Assembly (NCBI RefSeq): GCF_002887735.1
Contig: NZ_PKQP01000010.1
Coordinates: forward strand, 1 to 64,000
Length of the DNA stretch: 64,000 nt
Reading direction: 5' to 3'
Source of the DNA: Stenotrophomonas bentonitica
Lineage (GTDB): Bacteria > Pseudomonadota > Gammaproteobacteria > Xanthomonadales > Xanthomonadaceae
Position 1 is the stretch's first letter. The number at the start of each line of letters is the position of its first letter. Positions 16,504-26,505 of this stretch are shown here, one piece after another. Below the pieces are notes generated by a model. The model did no database searches and was not told where the DNA came from. It saw only the letters and a list, made by a program, of their open reading frames with translations. The position numbers were made by a program, and so were the translations under genes.

Positions 16504-18857
16504 CTACTGGTGCCGCATCACCGCCTCAAGATGCGCCTCCGGATCGATCATGTGCGAGTGGTCATCCTGATCCAGCTGGATCTCCGCCCAGTGGATGACC
16601 CCGTTGAACCTGCCGCGCTCGGTCACATAGCCCTCATACACCGGCATGCCGGTGTCGATGCCCACGTCCAGGCCCTCATCGAAGGAGTAGTACAGCGGAT
16701 GGGTACGCTCCACCTCGCCGGTGCTTGAGGCTTTCCCGTCGATGTACAGGGTGACCGTGCCACCGCGCCCGATGCCGCCGCCCGCGTAGGCGAATTCCAC
16801 CCGCACCTGATGGCGGCCGGTGCCGATGTCGGCCTCGGACAGCACCGTCTTCCGCAGCAGTCCGCAATGGTTGTAGTGGTAGCCCAGCTTGCCGTTTTCG
16901 GCAAAGAACGACCAGCCACCGGTGCGTCCGCCCTGGGCGACGATCACGCCGTTGAGCGTGCCACTGGCGGCCGCTTCGATCTCGGCGGTTACCGCGTAGG
17001 AACGGTTCTTGACGTTGATCGCCACGTTCTCGCCCAGGCGGGTCATGCCGGGGTACAGCCGCAGGCTGTCGCCGGTGGTCAGCGTGGGACGTCCGGCAAG
17101 TTCGGGATTCATGCGTTCGGCGGCGCGATCGTCGATCGGCAGGACGTTGTGGCGAACCGCCTCGATCAGGAACAGCTGCTGCAGCTCGGCCAGCTTGTCC
17201 GGCTGCGCGGCGGCCAGGTTGTCGGCCTGGGTCCAGTTCTTGGTCGTGTCATACAGTTCCCAGACGTCCTGCGAAAAATCCACGCCCTTGGCCACCACAT
17301 TCCAGGGGGTGCGGTGCTTGGTCTGCGCGGTCCACCCGTTGTGGTAGATGCCGCGGTTGCCCATGATCTCGAAGTACTGGGTGAGGTGACGCTCCTCGGC
17401 ATCGGCGTCGTTGAGGGTGTAGGCCATGGAAACGCCGTGCATCGGTACCTGGGTGACACCGTTGACCGTATGCGGCTGTGCCAGCCCGGCGAGGTCCAGG
17501 ATGGTCGGCGCCACGTCGATCACGTGGTGCCATTGGCTGCGCAGTTCGCCACTGCCGGTTATCCGGGCCGGCCAATGCACGATGGTGCCGTTGCGCGTGC
17601 CGCCGTAGTGCGAGGCCACCTGCTTGGTCCACTGGTAGGGCGTGCACAACGCATGCGCCCAACCGACGGCGTAGTGGTTGTAGGCCGTGGGTCCGCCCAC
17701 TTCGTCCAGGTGCTGCTGCCAGAACGCTGCGGTCTCGTACTCGGCGCCCCCGTTGGAGGCGGTGGTGAGCATGAAGGCGCCGTTGATGCCGCCCTCGGCG
17801 GAGGCGCCGTTGTCGCCGATGATGAAGTACACCAGCGTGTCGTCGAGAACGCCAAGTTCCTCCAGCGCGTCGATCACGCGGCCGGTATGGTGGTCGGCGT
17901 ACGCGAGGAAGGCGGCATAGACTTCCATCTGATGCGCGAGGATCGGCTTGAGTTCGGCCGGCATGTCCTCCCATGCCGGAATGCCCTCCGGCCGCGGGGT
18001 GAGCACGGCATCGGCGGGGATGACACCCAGCTCGCGCTGGCGCGCGAAGGTAGCGGTGCGCATGGCATCCCAGCCCTGATCGAACGCGCCTTTGTACTTG
18101 GCGATCCAGTCCTTCGGGACGTGGTGCGGGGCGTGCGTCGCTCCGGGTGCGAAGTACACGAAGAAAGGTTTGTCCGGCGTCAGGCTCTTCTGCAGGCGGA
18201 CATAGTCGATGGCCTTGTCGGCCAGGTCCGGCATCAGGTGGTAGTCCGGATCCAGCGGCGCCTCCACGGCAGAGACGCCATCGACCAGTGCGGGCGTCCA
18301 CTGGTTGGTTTCACCGCCGATGAAGCCGTAGAAACGCTCGAAGCCACTGAAGGCCGGCCAATGGTCGAACGGGCCGGTCGGTCCGGACTCCCACACCGGC
18401 ACTTCGTGGCACTTGCCGAACTGGGCGGTGTTGTAGCCGTTCTGGCGCAGGATTTCCGGCAGCGGCGTGACCGAATTGGGCCGTGTCGAACGATAGCCCG
18501 GCGCGGGGGTGGCGGTCTCGGTGATGTGGCCCATGGCCACCGCGTGGTGGTTGCGGCCGGAGAGCAGCGCGGCGCGCGTGGGCGAGCACAGGGCGGTGGT
18601 GTGGAAGCGGGTGTAGCGCAGGCCGCTATTGGCCAGCCGATCGGCGGTGGGCGTATGCACGGGCCGCCGAACGCGCTGGCGGCACCGAAGCCAACATCGT
18701 CGAACATGATCAGCAGGACATTGGGTGCGCCGTCCGGCGGGCGCTTTGCCGTGATGGGAGGAAGCTTGACCCCAAGCTTTTTCGCATCGAACGACAGGGG
18801 GCCCTGGTAGGCCTGGTCGGGAATCAGAAGGATGCTACCGGGGAGTTCCTGGCTCAT
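16504..18857 (-). pseudogene. Arylsulfatase with single-base frameshift
   Basis: The N-terminal 66 codons from ATG 18857 (MSQELPG, then NVLLIMFDDVGFGAASAFGG with the metal-binding Asp pair) and the remaining 718 codons (from HTPTADRLA to the stop at 16504) are in different frames. The switch lies near 18660, and the codon phase implies one missing base in the GGCCCG run. Joined, the protein is about 784 residues, the length of the long bacterial arylsulfatases. CSPTRAALLSGR carries the formylglycine Cys (about position 91), and a jelly-roll domain follows at the C-terminus. No signal peptide is seen. It would hydrolyse sulfate esters for sulfur acquisition. Either a real recent mutation or a sequence error; the rest of the reading frame is intact. 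Confidence 0.85.
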
Positions 18858-18994
18858 GGTCGCGCCTCGATGGACTGAGGCCCCAGTGTGGCCAGCGGGG
18901 TCTGCGTTGGCACGCGAAAATAGACGGGCCACGGCCTAGGTAGAAGTACTGGCGGCGGCGCGCCGGATCGATTTACCGCCGGTGGCCGGCCAAC

Positions 18995-19927
18995 CTATCT
19001 CACCGGTTTTCCGTAGCTATCCGAGAGCATTGCCTTGTAGGCCTCCAGAGGCTGGAGTCCCACCGCGCGCCGCCGGGCGTCGAGGGTCTGCATGTCTTCG
19101 GTGGGCTGAAGCTCCATCACGCCGTCGGCGGCGCTCTTGAACTGCGTGCCGTAACGCTGCGGCTTGCCCTGCGCGATGGGCACCCGGTCGGTCAGCAGCG
19201 CTACATCCGCGGCGTCGGCATCGCCGGTCTCGGCGGCGGTCTGCATCAACGCCAACGCCTGCGCCTGGAACGCGGGGTCATGGTCGGCGTGCTGCACGAT
19301 CAGCCATGCGGCTTTGGCCCCGTCGCGGCCGACCCGCGTCGTGCCTGGCCACCCCTTTTCGGCGATCACGGCTTTCAACCACGTTGCATTGGCTTCGCTC
19401 ACCGGCGCCGTCTGCCGCCACGCATCGCCGCCACCAGCGGCGATGGCGGCATGTTGCGCGGTCTGGTCCTTTGCCTCGCGTGCGAGCAAGGCCTGCCTCA
19501 ACGGCGCATCGCGCAGCGCCTCGTGCTTCTTTTCTTCGGCGATGACCCGCTGCAGCACCGCTGGCCATGCGGGATCGGCGCGCAGCGCATTCAGCCCGGG
19601 ACGCTGTTTGGTCCGCAGTTCCTCCAGTGGCAGGCGACCACTGGCGAGCAGCGCATCGACGTACGCAAACGCCGCGGCATGATCGCCGGCTGCCGCCGTG
19701 CATTCGATCAGCAGCAGCTCGCCTCCGTCGGGGAAGGGGATGCCGTGCGTGTACAGGTCACTCAACGTGGCGCCGCAGGCGGCGTAGTCGTTGTTGCCGT
19801 AGGCATCCAGCGCGGTGAAGAAGCTGGCCGGCTCGGCGGCGGCAGCCGCGGCAGCGGCAGCGGCGAACAGGGCGACCGTCAGCGTTGCCGCCCGGGTTGC
19901 TATGGGTCGTATTGGCCTTCCGTGCAT
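18995..19927 (-). CDS. Secreted DUF6624-like protein
   Basis: 310 residues from ATG 19927, preceded by AAGGAAG. An Ala-rich signal peptide runs to about residue 35, followed by a helical repeat-like region. The C-terminal half (GWPGTTRVGRDGAKAAWLIV, QHADHDPAFQAQAL, ALLTDRVPIAQGKPQRYGTQ) matches the pattern of DUF6624 proteins, whose function is not known. Assignment is from motif memory. It lies downstream of nothing obvious and is divergent from the flavoprotein at 20178 with 250 bases between them. Confidence 0.75.
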   Translation of the reverse strand: MHGRPIRPIATRAATLTVALFAAAAAAAAAAEPASFFTALDAYGNNDYAACGATLSDLYTHGIPFPDGGELLLIECTAAAGDHAAAFAYVDALLASGRLPLEELRTKQRPGLNALRADPAWPAVLQRVIAEEKKHEALRDAPLRQALLAREAKDQTAQHAAIAAGGGDAWRQTAPVSEANATWLKAVIAEKGWPGTTRVGRDGAKAAWLIVQHADHDPAFQAQALALMQTAAETGDADAADVALLTDRVPIAQGKPQRYGTQFKSAADGVMELQPTEDMQTLDARRRAVGLQPLEAYKAMLSDSYGKPVR

Positions 19928-20177
19928 GGGTGATCTTCCTTGGTGAACGCACCGACAACGTAGCGGCTTCAGCCCCCGGAATTGAACCTGGCGTGCGCGA
20001 GCCGAAGCGGTGCGATCACGGCGTGGGCAGTAGCAGTCGAAGAACATGCCGGTCCCTCCAGCCTGCCGGATCGTGCGGGCGGTGTGATGCCCAGGCTCAC
20101 GCGCAGCACGCACGGCGTTGATCCAGGCTCCCGCACTCTGGCGCATTCGTCACTCTCCCAACGCCCGGGACAGCGCC

Positions 20178-21101
20178 ATGGCCGATCTGCCTCCCCATCG
20201 TTACGACGTCATCATCATCGGTGGCAGCTACGCGGGCATGTCCGCCGCGCTGCAGCTTGTGCGTGCCCGCCGCAAAGTACTGATCATCGACGGGGGGGCG
20301 CCGCGCAACCGGAATGCGCGCGTCGCGCATGGGTTCCTTGGGCGGGAGGGGCTGCCGCCGGCGGATATCGCTTCCCAGGCCCGCGAAGAGTTGTTGCGCT
20401 ATCCCTCGTTGACCTGGCTCGCCGGTATTGCCCGTTCTGCTACGGTAATGGCAACTGCATCGGAAGAGGGCGGGACCTTCCGGGTCGAGGTGGACGCCGG
20501 CCAGGCGTTTCTGGCGGATCGGGTGATCTTGGCGTACGGCGTAACCGATGATCTGCCCGACATCCAGGGCATCGGCGAACGTTGGGGCCGGAGCGTTTTT
20601 CATTGCCCGTACTGCCACGGCTACGAGGTGTTCGAAGGGCGCATCGGGGTGATCGGCTGCGCAAAGGATGGTGGTGCGGCGCAGGCGCTGCTGCTGTGCG
20701 ACTGGGGCAACATCACGCTGTTCTGCAGCGAGGCCTCCGCGAGGATCGATCCCGCACAGCGTGCACGGCTGGACGCATGCGGCGTCGTGATCGAATCGAC
20801 CCGCGTACGCGCGGTGGAAGACAGCGCCACCGTGGTGCTCGCCGATGGGCGCCGGGTGGAGGTGGATGCGCTGTTCATTTCACCGCATTCGCGATTGTCC
20901 AGTGATCTGGCCGAGCAATTGGGCTGCGAGCTCAAGGATGGCGGGTGCATCACCACCGATTCGGCCAAGCAGACCACGGTACCGGGCGTGTTTGCGTGCG
21001 GCGACGCGGCCCGGATGGCAGGCAGCATCGCGCTGGCAGTGGGCGAGGGGGCGCTGGCGGGCGTGGCGGTGCACCACTCCCTGATGGGGCTGCTGGAATA
21101 G
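20178..21101 (+). CDS. Thioredoxin-reductase-like NAD(P)/FAD oxidoreductase
   Basis: 307 residues. The FAD site is VIIIGGSYAGMSAA, the redox-active motif is CPYCHGYE (C143, C146), and the C-terminal FAD signature is VFACGDAARMAGSIALAVGEG. CPYCHGYE is typical of the group of small TrxR-like flavoenzymes that includes bacillithiol/gliotoxin-type disulfide oxidases and not of TrxB (CATC). The expected reaction is disulfide/NAD(P)H exchange in the cytosol, but the partner is unknown. ATG 20178 is the natural start before the Rossmann fold. Confidence 0.9.
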   Translation: MADLPPHRYDVIIIGGSYAGMSAALQLVRARRKVLIIDGGAPRNRNARVAHGFLGREGLPPADIASQAREELLRYPSLTWLAGIARSATVMATASEEGGTFRVEVDAGQAFLADRVILAYGVTDDLPDIQGIGERWGRSVFHCPYCHGYEVFEGRIGVIGCAKDGGAAQALLLCDWGNITLFCSEASARIDPAQRARLDACGVVIESTRVRAVEDSATVVLADGRRVEVDALFISPHSRLSSDLAEQLGCELKDGGCITTDSAKQTTVPGVFACGDAARMAGSIALAVGEGALAGVAVHHSLMGLLE

Positions 21102-21315
21102 CGCCCGAGGGAGATGCCGCATCGTTGGAAGAAACGGAATTGGAGCAGCCAGGCTTGTTCCATGCCGCGCTGTTGCTCAGAGGCCGAATCGCCTACGCCG
21201 GTGGAGAACACGGCGGATGGAAGGCGTGGCAGATGAAAAACACCCTGATACGGCGCTCAGCTGACCTCCCACTGCCCCCTGCCGCTGATGCGGTCAGAGA
21301 GCCGTGGGATGAGAC

Positions 21316-21486
21316 TCAGCGGCGCGCGTCGTCGCGGGCCTTGCCCACGTCGCTCTGCACTTCACCCACACCCTTCTGGATCTTGCCTTCCACTTCCTTC
21401 GTCTTGTCGCCGGTGACCTTGCCCACGACTTCCTTTACGGTGCCCTTGACCTGGTTCTTGGCGCCTTCAGTGCGATTCTTGTCCAT
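21316..21486 (-). CDS. CsbD-family stress protein
   Basis: 56 residues beginning MDKNRTEGAKNQVKGTVKE, the conserved start of CsbD-like proteins, followed by VGKVTGDKTKEVEGKIQKG. These small, highly charged, Lys/Glu/Gly-rich proteins are often induced by general stress, but their biochemical role is unknown. ATG 21486 matches the family start; an in-frame ATG four codons upstream is less likely. It stands alone between the flavoprotein and the SRAP-like gene. Confidence 0.9.
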   Translation of the reverse strand: MDKNRTEGAKNQVKGTVKEVVGKVTGDKTKEVEGKIQKGVGEVQSDVGKARDDARR

Positions 21487-21636
21487 GGTTGACTCCACAA
21501 TGTAGTTAGAGAGAGAGGGCCCGTGTTGCTGGGCATCTCCACCCTGACGGGGCGGCAGTGGCGCGAAGGTGAAATTCGCTGGTGATGCGGAATCCGTTCA
21601 AGCGCCGGAAAGGTTGACGCTCACGCGCGCTGCACG

Positions 21637-22380
21637 TCATTCATCCGCATCGCGCTCATCCCACGCATCGCCATCCCATTGCGGTGGTTCGGTGATGGCT
21701 GCGGCGGCATCCGGATCGACAGGTTCCAACAGCGTGTAATCGTCGCGCGCGGGATCACGAAACGCGCGGCTGACCGCATAGGCCTCGAGTGCGGGCGTAG
21801 TGGCGCGGGCGTTCAGCGCCGCGGGCGTTCTGAAGGCGCCGCTCAACCAGTCCAGTGCGGTGGCCGGTGCGATGAAGATCGGTCCATCCGGCGTGAGCGG
21901 GGCCGGGATCGCGTGGTTCGGCCCGGTCAGGACCGTGAAGCTGTCCAGCTGCTGGCCATCCTCGCTTTCCCAGTGTTCCCAAAGGCCGGCGGCGAGCAGG
22001 ACAAGCCCGTCCTTGCGCTGCACGAACAGCGGCCACGGCGGCCGGCGCGCGCGGTCCCATTTGTAATAGCCGGTCATGGGCAGCACGCACGGGCGCTGTG
22101 CCCAGGCCTGCGCGTAGATGCGGCTGCGTGGCGCGCGCTCCAGCCGTGCGGTCACCGTGGTATAGGGCGTGGCCGGTTCCTTGGACCAGCGCGGCACCAG
22201 CCCCCACACCATGTCGGCCACGGCAATGGAGCCGTCGTGGTCGCGCGCCAGCACCGTGGCCACGCTGCCATTGGCGATGTTGTAGTGGTCCGGGCCGGCG
22301 GCCAGCGTCCGCGCCAGCGCGGCAGGCAGTCCGGCGGGGAGTGACTCGGTGTCGGCGATGGCTTGTGCGAAACGGCGCAT
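21637..22380 (-). CDS. SRAP/YedK-family protein lacking catalytic residues
   Basis: 247 residues with the overall SRAP (SOS-response-associated peptidase, YedK/HMCES) pattern: YNIANGSVATVLARD for YNIAPT-type, MVWGLVPRWSK, and LPMTGYYKWDR with FTVLTGPNHAIPAPL. Active family members start MCGR with Cys2 forming a DNA-protein crosslink at abasic sites. This one starts MRRFAQ without the Cys. The Asn of the NAR motif reads TAR, the Glu of FEW reads YKW and the His of the IHxRMP motif is not present. It is therefore either a non-catalytic homologue or one with another function, possibly still a DNA-end binder. An ATG 17 codons upstream (22429-22431) does not restore the Cys. Start uncertain. Confidence 0.8.
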   Translation of the reverse strand: MRRFAQAIADTESLPAGLPAALARTLAAGPDHYNIANGSVATVLARDHDGSIAVADMVWGLVPRWSKEPATPYTTVTARLERAPRSRIYAQAWAQRPCVLPMTGYYKWDRARRPPWPLFVQRKDGLVLLAAGLWEHWESEDGQQLDSFTVLTGPNHAIPAPLTPDGPIFIAPATALDWLSGAFRTPAALNARATTPALEAYAVSRAFRDPARDDYTLLEPVDPDAAAAITEPPQWDGDAWDERDADE

Positions 22381-22465
22381 GGGCCGAGCATCCGACGATA
22401 TCCGTGATGGCCTCGTAGGCAGCGCCGGCATTGCTCACCCGGGCGCTGCCTGCTGTGCTCGGCGC

Positions 22466-23425
22466 TCATGTGTCCGGATGCGGCTCGGCCAGCGCGGCCC
22501 GCCGCGCCTGGAACACTTCTGGCGTCTGCGGCTTGACGAACAAGGCGACCAGCTCGGGATACTCGGCTTTCACCGCTTTCTCGATCCGGGTGATGCACGC
22601 CTCGATCTGCGGCGTGGTGCGATCATCTTCGAATTCGGCACTCAGCATCGCCACGACCTGTTCGGGTCCCATCTGCATGGTGGTCACGCCATTGGCACGG
22701 CGCAGGTCGGCATCGGTGTTGGCCACGGCGAGAATGCGCTTGGCAACGCTCGGGTGCGCCGGTTCGCCCACCAGCAGCCCCTTGGTTTCGCGTGCAAGCA
22801 GGAAGGCAGTGACCGCCAGCACACCGGCGATGCACAGCGAAGCGACGCCATCAAGGATGGGCATGTCCAGCAGCTGCGCGGCGAGCAGGCCGACCAGCGC
22901 GAAGCCCAGGCCGAGCAGGGCGGCGCTGTCTTCCAGCAGCACCGTGAATGTGGAGGGATCCTTGCTGCGGCGGAATGCCTCGAAGTAGCCCAATGAACCC
23001 TTGGTGGCGCGGAATTCGCGCAGCGCGATCCACCACGAGGTGCCTTCGAACACGAGCGAGATGCCCAGCACGATGTAGCTGATCAGGTGGTTGGTGGCCG
23101 GCTCCGGGTTGCGGATGTGCTGGATGCCTTCATACGCCGAGACGCCCGCACCGGCGGCGAACACCAGCAGCGCCACGATGAAGCTCCAGAAATACAGTTC
23201 CCGCCCATGGCCGAAGGGATGCAGGGTGTCCGGCTTCTGCTCGGCCCGGCGCAGGCCGTACAACAGCAGCAGCTCGTTGATGGTATCCACCAGCGAGTGG
23301 ACGCCCTCGCTGAGCATGGCCGAACTGCCGGAGATGCCGGCGGCGACGAACTTGGCGATGGCGATGGCCAGGTTGCCGGCGAGCGCGGCATAGATCACGA
23401 GACGGGAGCCAGTCGGCTTGGCCAT
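22466..23425 (-). CDS. Cation diffusion facilitator (CDF) metal exporter
   Basis: 319 residues with six hydrophobic segments in the first two thirds and a cytosolic alpha/beta C-terminal domain. TM2 carries the metal-site pattern SEGVHSLVDTINELLLLYG, the loop has HPFGHGRELYFWS and TM5 has LLEDSAALLGLG. The arrangement resembles the SLC30A9/ZnT9-like branch. It probably exports a divalent metal (Zn, Co, Fe or Mn) by proton exchange; metal identity is not inferable. No metal sensor adjoins it. Confidence 0.93.
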   Translation of the reverse strand: MAKPTGSRLVIYAALAGNLAIAIAKFVAAGISGSSAMLSEGVHSLVDTINELLLLYGLRRAEQKPDTLHPFGHGRELYFWSFIVALLVFAAGAGVSAYEGIQHIRNPEPATNHLISYIVLGISLVFEGTSWWIALREFRATKGSLGYFEAFRRSKDPSTFTVLLEDSAALLGLGFALVGLLAAQLLDMPILDGVASLCIAGVLAVTAFLLARETKGLLVGEPAHPSVAKRILAVANTDADLRRANGVTTMQMGPEQVVAMLSAEFEDDRTTPQIEACITRIEKAVKAEYPELVALFVKPQTPEVFQARRAALAEPHPDT

Positions 23426-23799
23426 GGCGGAGGCGGGGGTGGGGAGGGTGCGGCATCATCGCCAACGGCGCGTCCCGGGCGCGTGCACGTCCGGGCCTGG
23501 CAGGCCGGGCGGCAGTGCGGCGCTGAGCGGCCGGGGCTGTACCCGCCGCCCGTGGCGCGGGATAATCCGTGGCCGTGGGCAGCGTTCGTTTACGGCTGCG
23601 GGCGTTGACATGGAGTTGGCCCCGCGTGGATTAAATTGCTCTCCCCCTACCGGCCGGCCGGCCGACCGCTGCCTGCCGGTCCCCCTGCTGCTGCGATGCC
23701 TTTCAGTTCAAGGTTCGGTGACCCGATGATGTCTGTCCTTCCCTGGTCTGTCGCGCGGCTGCGCGGCGCGCGTGCCCCGGCCGTCCTGGAGCGGCGCGC
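23426..23799. other. 374-base intergenic region with candidate promoter and leader frame
   Basis: Between the divergent CDF exporter and hybrid kinase genes. TTGACA at 23605-23610 is a perfect -35 hexamer, with GATTAA 18 bases on as a weak -10, pointing to the kinase with a leader of about 160 bases. A CGGCCGGCCGGCCG run (23651-23664) could fold. A 35-codon frame (23696-23803) ends in the kinase ATGA overlap and could be a leader peptide, though its Arg-rich C-terminus looks random. Confidence 0.35.
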
Positions 23800-25970
23800 A
23801 TGAGTGCAGGGGTGGGGCGTTTTCCCGGCAGCACCGGCCCGATGGCCGAGCAGGTGCGTGGATGGAACTGGCAGGCGACGCCGGTGGGTTCGATCGACCA
23901 TTGGCCCAGTGCGCTGCGCAATGCGGTCAACCTGATCCTGGCCTCGCCCGAGAGCATGTACGTGGTCTGGGGCGATGACCTGACTTTCTTCTTCAACGAT
24001 GCCTACAGCCCCATCCTGGGGCCGCGCCTGGAGGGGGCGCTGGGGGCGCCGCTGAGGCAGCTGTGGGCGGATGCGTGGGACGCCGTGCGCGCACCGATCG
24101 AGGCTGCCTTCGCAGGCGGGTCCTCCCGCTACGAGAACCTGCCTGTCTCGATGAGCCGCCAGGGCGTGCCTGAAGAGACCTGGTGGACATTCTCCTTCTC
24201 GCCGATCTTCCTGGACGATGGCAGTGTCGGCGGCGCGTTCTGCGTGACCAACGAGGTGACCAGCATCATCGTGGCGCAGCAGCGCCTGGCCAAGGAGAAC
24301 GAGCGCCTGATCGCGCTGTTCGACAAGTCGCCGATGTTCATGGCCTTCCTCAGCGGGCCGGAGCATCGCGTCGAGCTGGCCAACCCGGGCTACCAAAGCC
24401 TGGTCGGCAACCGCCACGTGCTCGGGAAGTCGATCCGGGAGGCGCTGCCGGAAATCGTCGACCAGGGTTTCATGCCGTTGCTGGACGAGGTGTACCGCAC
24501 CGGCAAGCCGTACATCGGCAGCGAGATGGTCTACGACGCGCCGTTCCCGTCCGATCCCTCATCGGCCCGGCGCCTGCTGGATCTCGTCTTCCAGCCGGTG
24601 GCCGGCGAAGACGGCAGCACTGCGGGCGTGTTCGTGCAGGGCTGCCGCTGCTGGACGGCAACGGCGAGATCACCGAATGGTTCGGCACTGCCTCGGACGT
24701 GACCGAGCGGCGCCTGGCCGAAGACCAGCTGCGCGAGCTGACCTTGACCCTGGAAGAGCGGGTGCAGGCGCGCAGCGCCGAGCTGCAGGTGGCTGAAGAG
24801 CGGTTGCGGCAAAGCCAGAAGATGGAGGCCGTGGGCCAGTTGACCGGCGGCCTGGCGCATGACTTCAACAACCTGCTGACCGCCATCTCGGTCGGCCTGG
24901 AGCTGCTGGAGCTGCGCATCGATCAGCGTCGCTACGATGATGTGGGCCGGTACCTGGAGATGGCGCAGTCCAGCGCGTCGCGCGCCACCGCGCTGACCCA
25001 GCGGCTGCTGGCCTTCTCCCGCCGGCAGACGCTGGCGCCGACGCCGGTGGTGGCCGATGCCCTGGTGCGCGGGATGCTGGACATCATCTCGCGCACGCTG
25101 GGGCCGTCGATCGCGATCGCCACGCAGCTCGATTCGGATCCATGGTCGGTGCTGGTGGATGTGCCGCAGATGGAGAATGCGCTGTTGAACCTGTGCATCA
25201 ATGCCCGCGATGCGATGCCCGAGGGCGGCCCGCTGACCATCAGTGCGGCGAACGTGACGTTGCAGGGCGAGGCTGCGGCAGCGCTGGATACGCCCCCGGG
25301 CGATTACGTGCGGCTGGCCGTCAAGGACGCCGGAACCGGCATGGAGGCGGCGGTGATCGAGAAGGTCTTCGAGCCGTTCTTCACCACCAAGCCGATCGGG
25401 CAGGGCACCGGCCTGGGCCTGTCGATGATCTATGGCTTCACCCGCCAGTCCGGCGGCCAGGTGCGGATTGATTCGCAGGTCGGCCAGGGCACGACGGTGG
25501 AGCTGTACCTGCCACGCTTCATCGGCGAAACCGCGGCCAATGCGGTGCAGGAGACCGAGCAGGATGCGCCCGCCACATCCACGCCCAGCGTCGGGACGAT
25601 CCTGGTGGTTGAAGACGAGGGGGCGATCCGCGCGCTGCTCAGCGAGGTGCTGGGCGGCGCCGGCTATCGGGTGCTGGAGGCGCCGGAGGGCGGCCAGGCG
25701 GTCGAGCTGCTCCACTCCGGGCAGCCCATCGACCTGCTGATCACCGATGTTGGCCTCACTGGCGGGCTCAATGGCCGGCAGGTCGCCGATGCAGGGCGCC
25801 AAGTGCGGCCCGGGCTGCCGGTGTTGTTCATCACCGGCTATGCGGCGTCGGCGGCGGTGGGCGCCGGGCAGCTGGAGGAGGGGATGGAAGTGCTGACCAA
25901 ACCGTTCACCACTGCCGAACTGGAGCGGCGTGCGCGCGCGCTGTTGGCGACTGCAGGCAGCAGCCAGTGA
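23800..25970 (+). pseudogene. Hybrid histidine kinase (PAS-PAS-HisKA-HATPase-REC) with frameshift
   Basis: Two overlapping frames encode one protein of about 723 residues. Frame one (23800 to about 24640) gives two PAS-like domains: the first is the WPSALRNAVNLIL type, the second begins ALFDKSPMFMAF. Frame two gives [22 protein letters not shown], then a coiled coil, H-box [15 protein letters not shown], HATPase boxes ([22 protein letters not shown]) and a receiver (TILVVEDEG, LLITDVGLTGG). The switch occurs near 24635-24650 and the phase implies one lost base. It reads into a different C-terminus within 20 codons. If real, only a PAS fragment would be made; if a sequence error, the gene is intact. 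It converges on the receiver gene at 25986. Confidence 0.88.
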
Positions 25971-25985
25971 CGGTGTTGGCTGCGC

Positions 25986-26366
25986 TCAGAGCAGGGACCT
26001 GACCGAGCTCACCAGCTGTTTGAGCGTGAAGGGTTTGCGCAGCAGTTTGATGTCCTCGCCGAGAAAGTCCGGCCGGGCCCCGGCCGCCCCGGCATAGCCG
26101 GTGACCAGCAGGATGGGCATGGCCGGGTGCAGCGTGGTGGCGATCGTGGCCAGGTCGCGGCCGTCCATTCCGGGCAGCCCGACATCGGAGACCAGCAGGT
26201 CGAACGGGCCGTCATGCCTGAGGCACCCCAGCGCGGCCTCGGCGTCGGCAACGTCGAGGACCTCGAAGCCATCGTCGTTGAGGATGTCCTTGGTCATCTC
26301 CCGGATGGGCGCATCGTCTTCGACGAGAAGCACGCGGCATCGTGGGTGGGAACGGGCAGCAGTCAT
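25986..26366 (-). CDS. Single-domain response regulator (CheY-like)
   Basis: 126 residues, essentially one REC domain: VLLVEDDAPIREMTKDIL with the acidic pair, phosphoacceptor Asp in DLLVSDVGLPGMDGRDL, Thr in ILLVTGYAG and Lys in LLRKPFTLKQL. There is no output domain. ATG 26366 is preferred over ATG 26390. It is the last of a same-strand set with the bacteriophytochrome and hybrid kinase, but 140 bases from the latter, so it may have its own promoter. Likely a phosphorelay partner or sink for the kinases. Confidence 0.9.
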   Translation of the reverse strand: MTAARSHPRCRVLLVEDDAPIREMTKDILNDDGFEVLDVADAEAALGCLRHDGPFDLLVSDVGLPGMDGRDLATIATTLHPAMPILLVTGYAGAAGARPDFLGEDIKLLRKPFTLKQLVSSVRSLL

Positions 26367-26505
26367 TGCGGGCGCGGATCCTCGTGGCATGCAGCCACCT
26401 GTGCGGAGCTCCACCTTAGCGCCCGCGCGCGTTAGCCGGCCGTGCATCGCGCGCCAGCCCGGCGTCATGATCCCCGGGAGGCGCCGATGACGGCAGCCTC
26501 CTTCA

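Noticed and set aside
16810..18810. 666-codon plus-strand frame
   Set aside because: Mirror of the arylsulfatase; repetitive Gly/Val/Arg composition and no domain.
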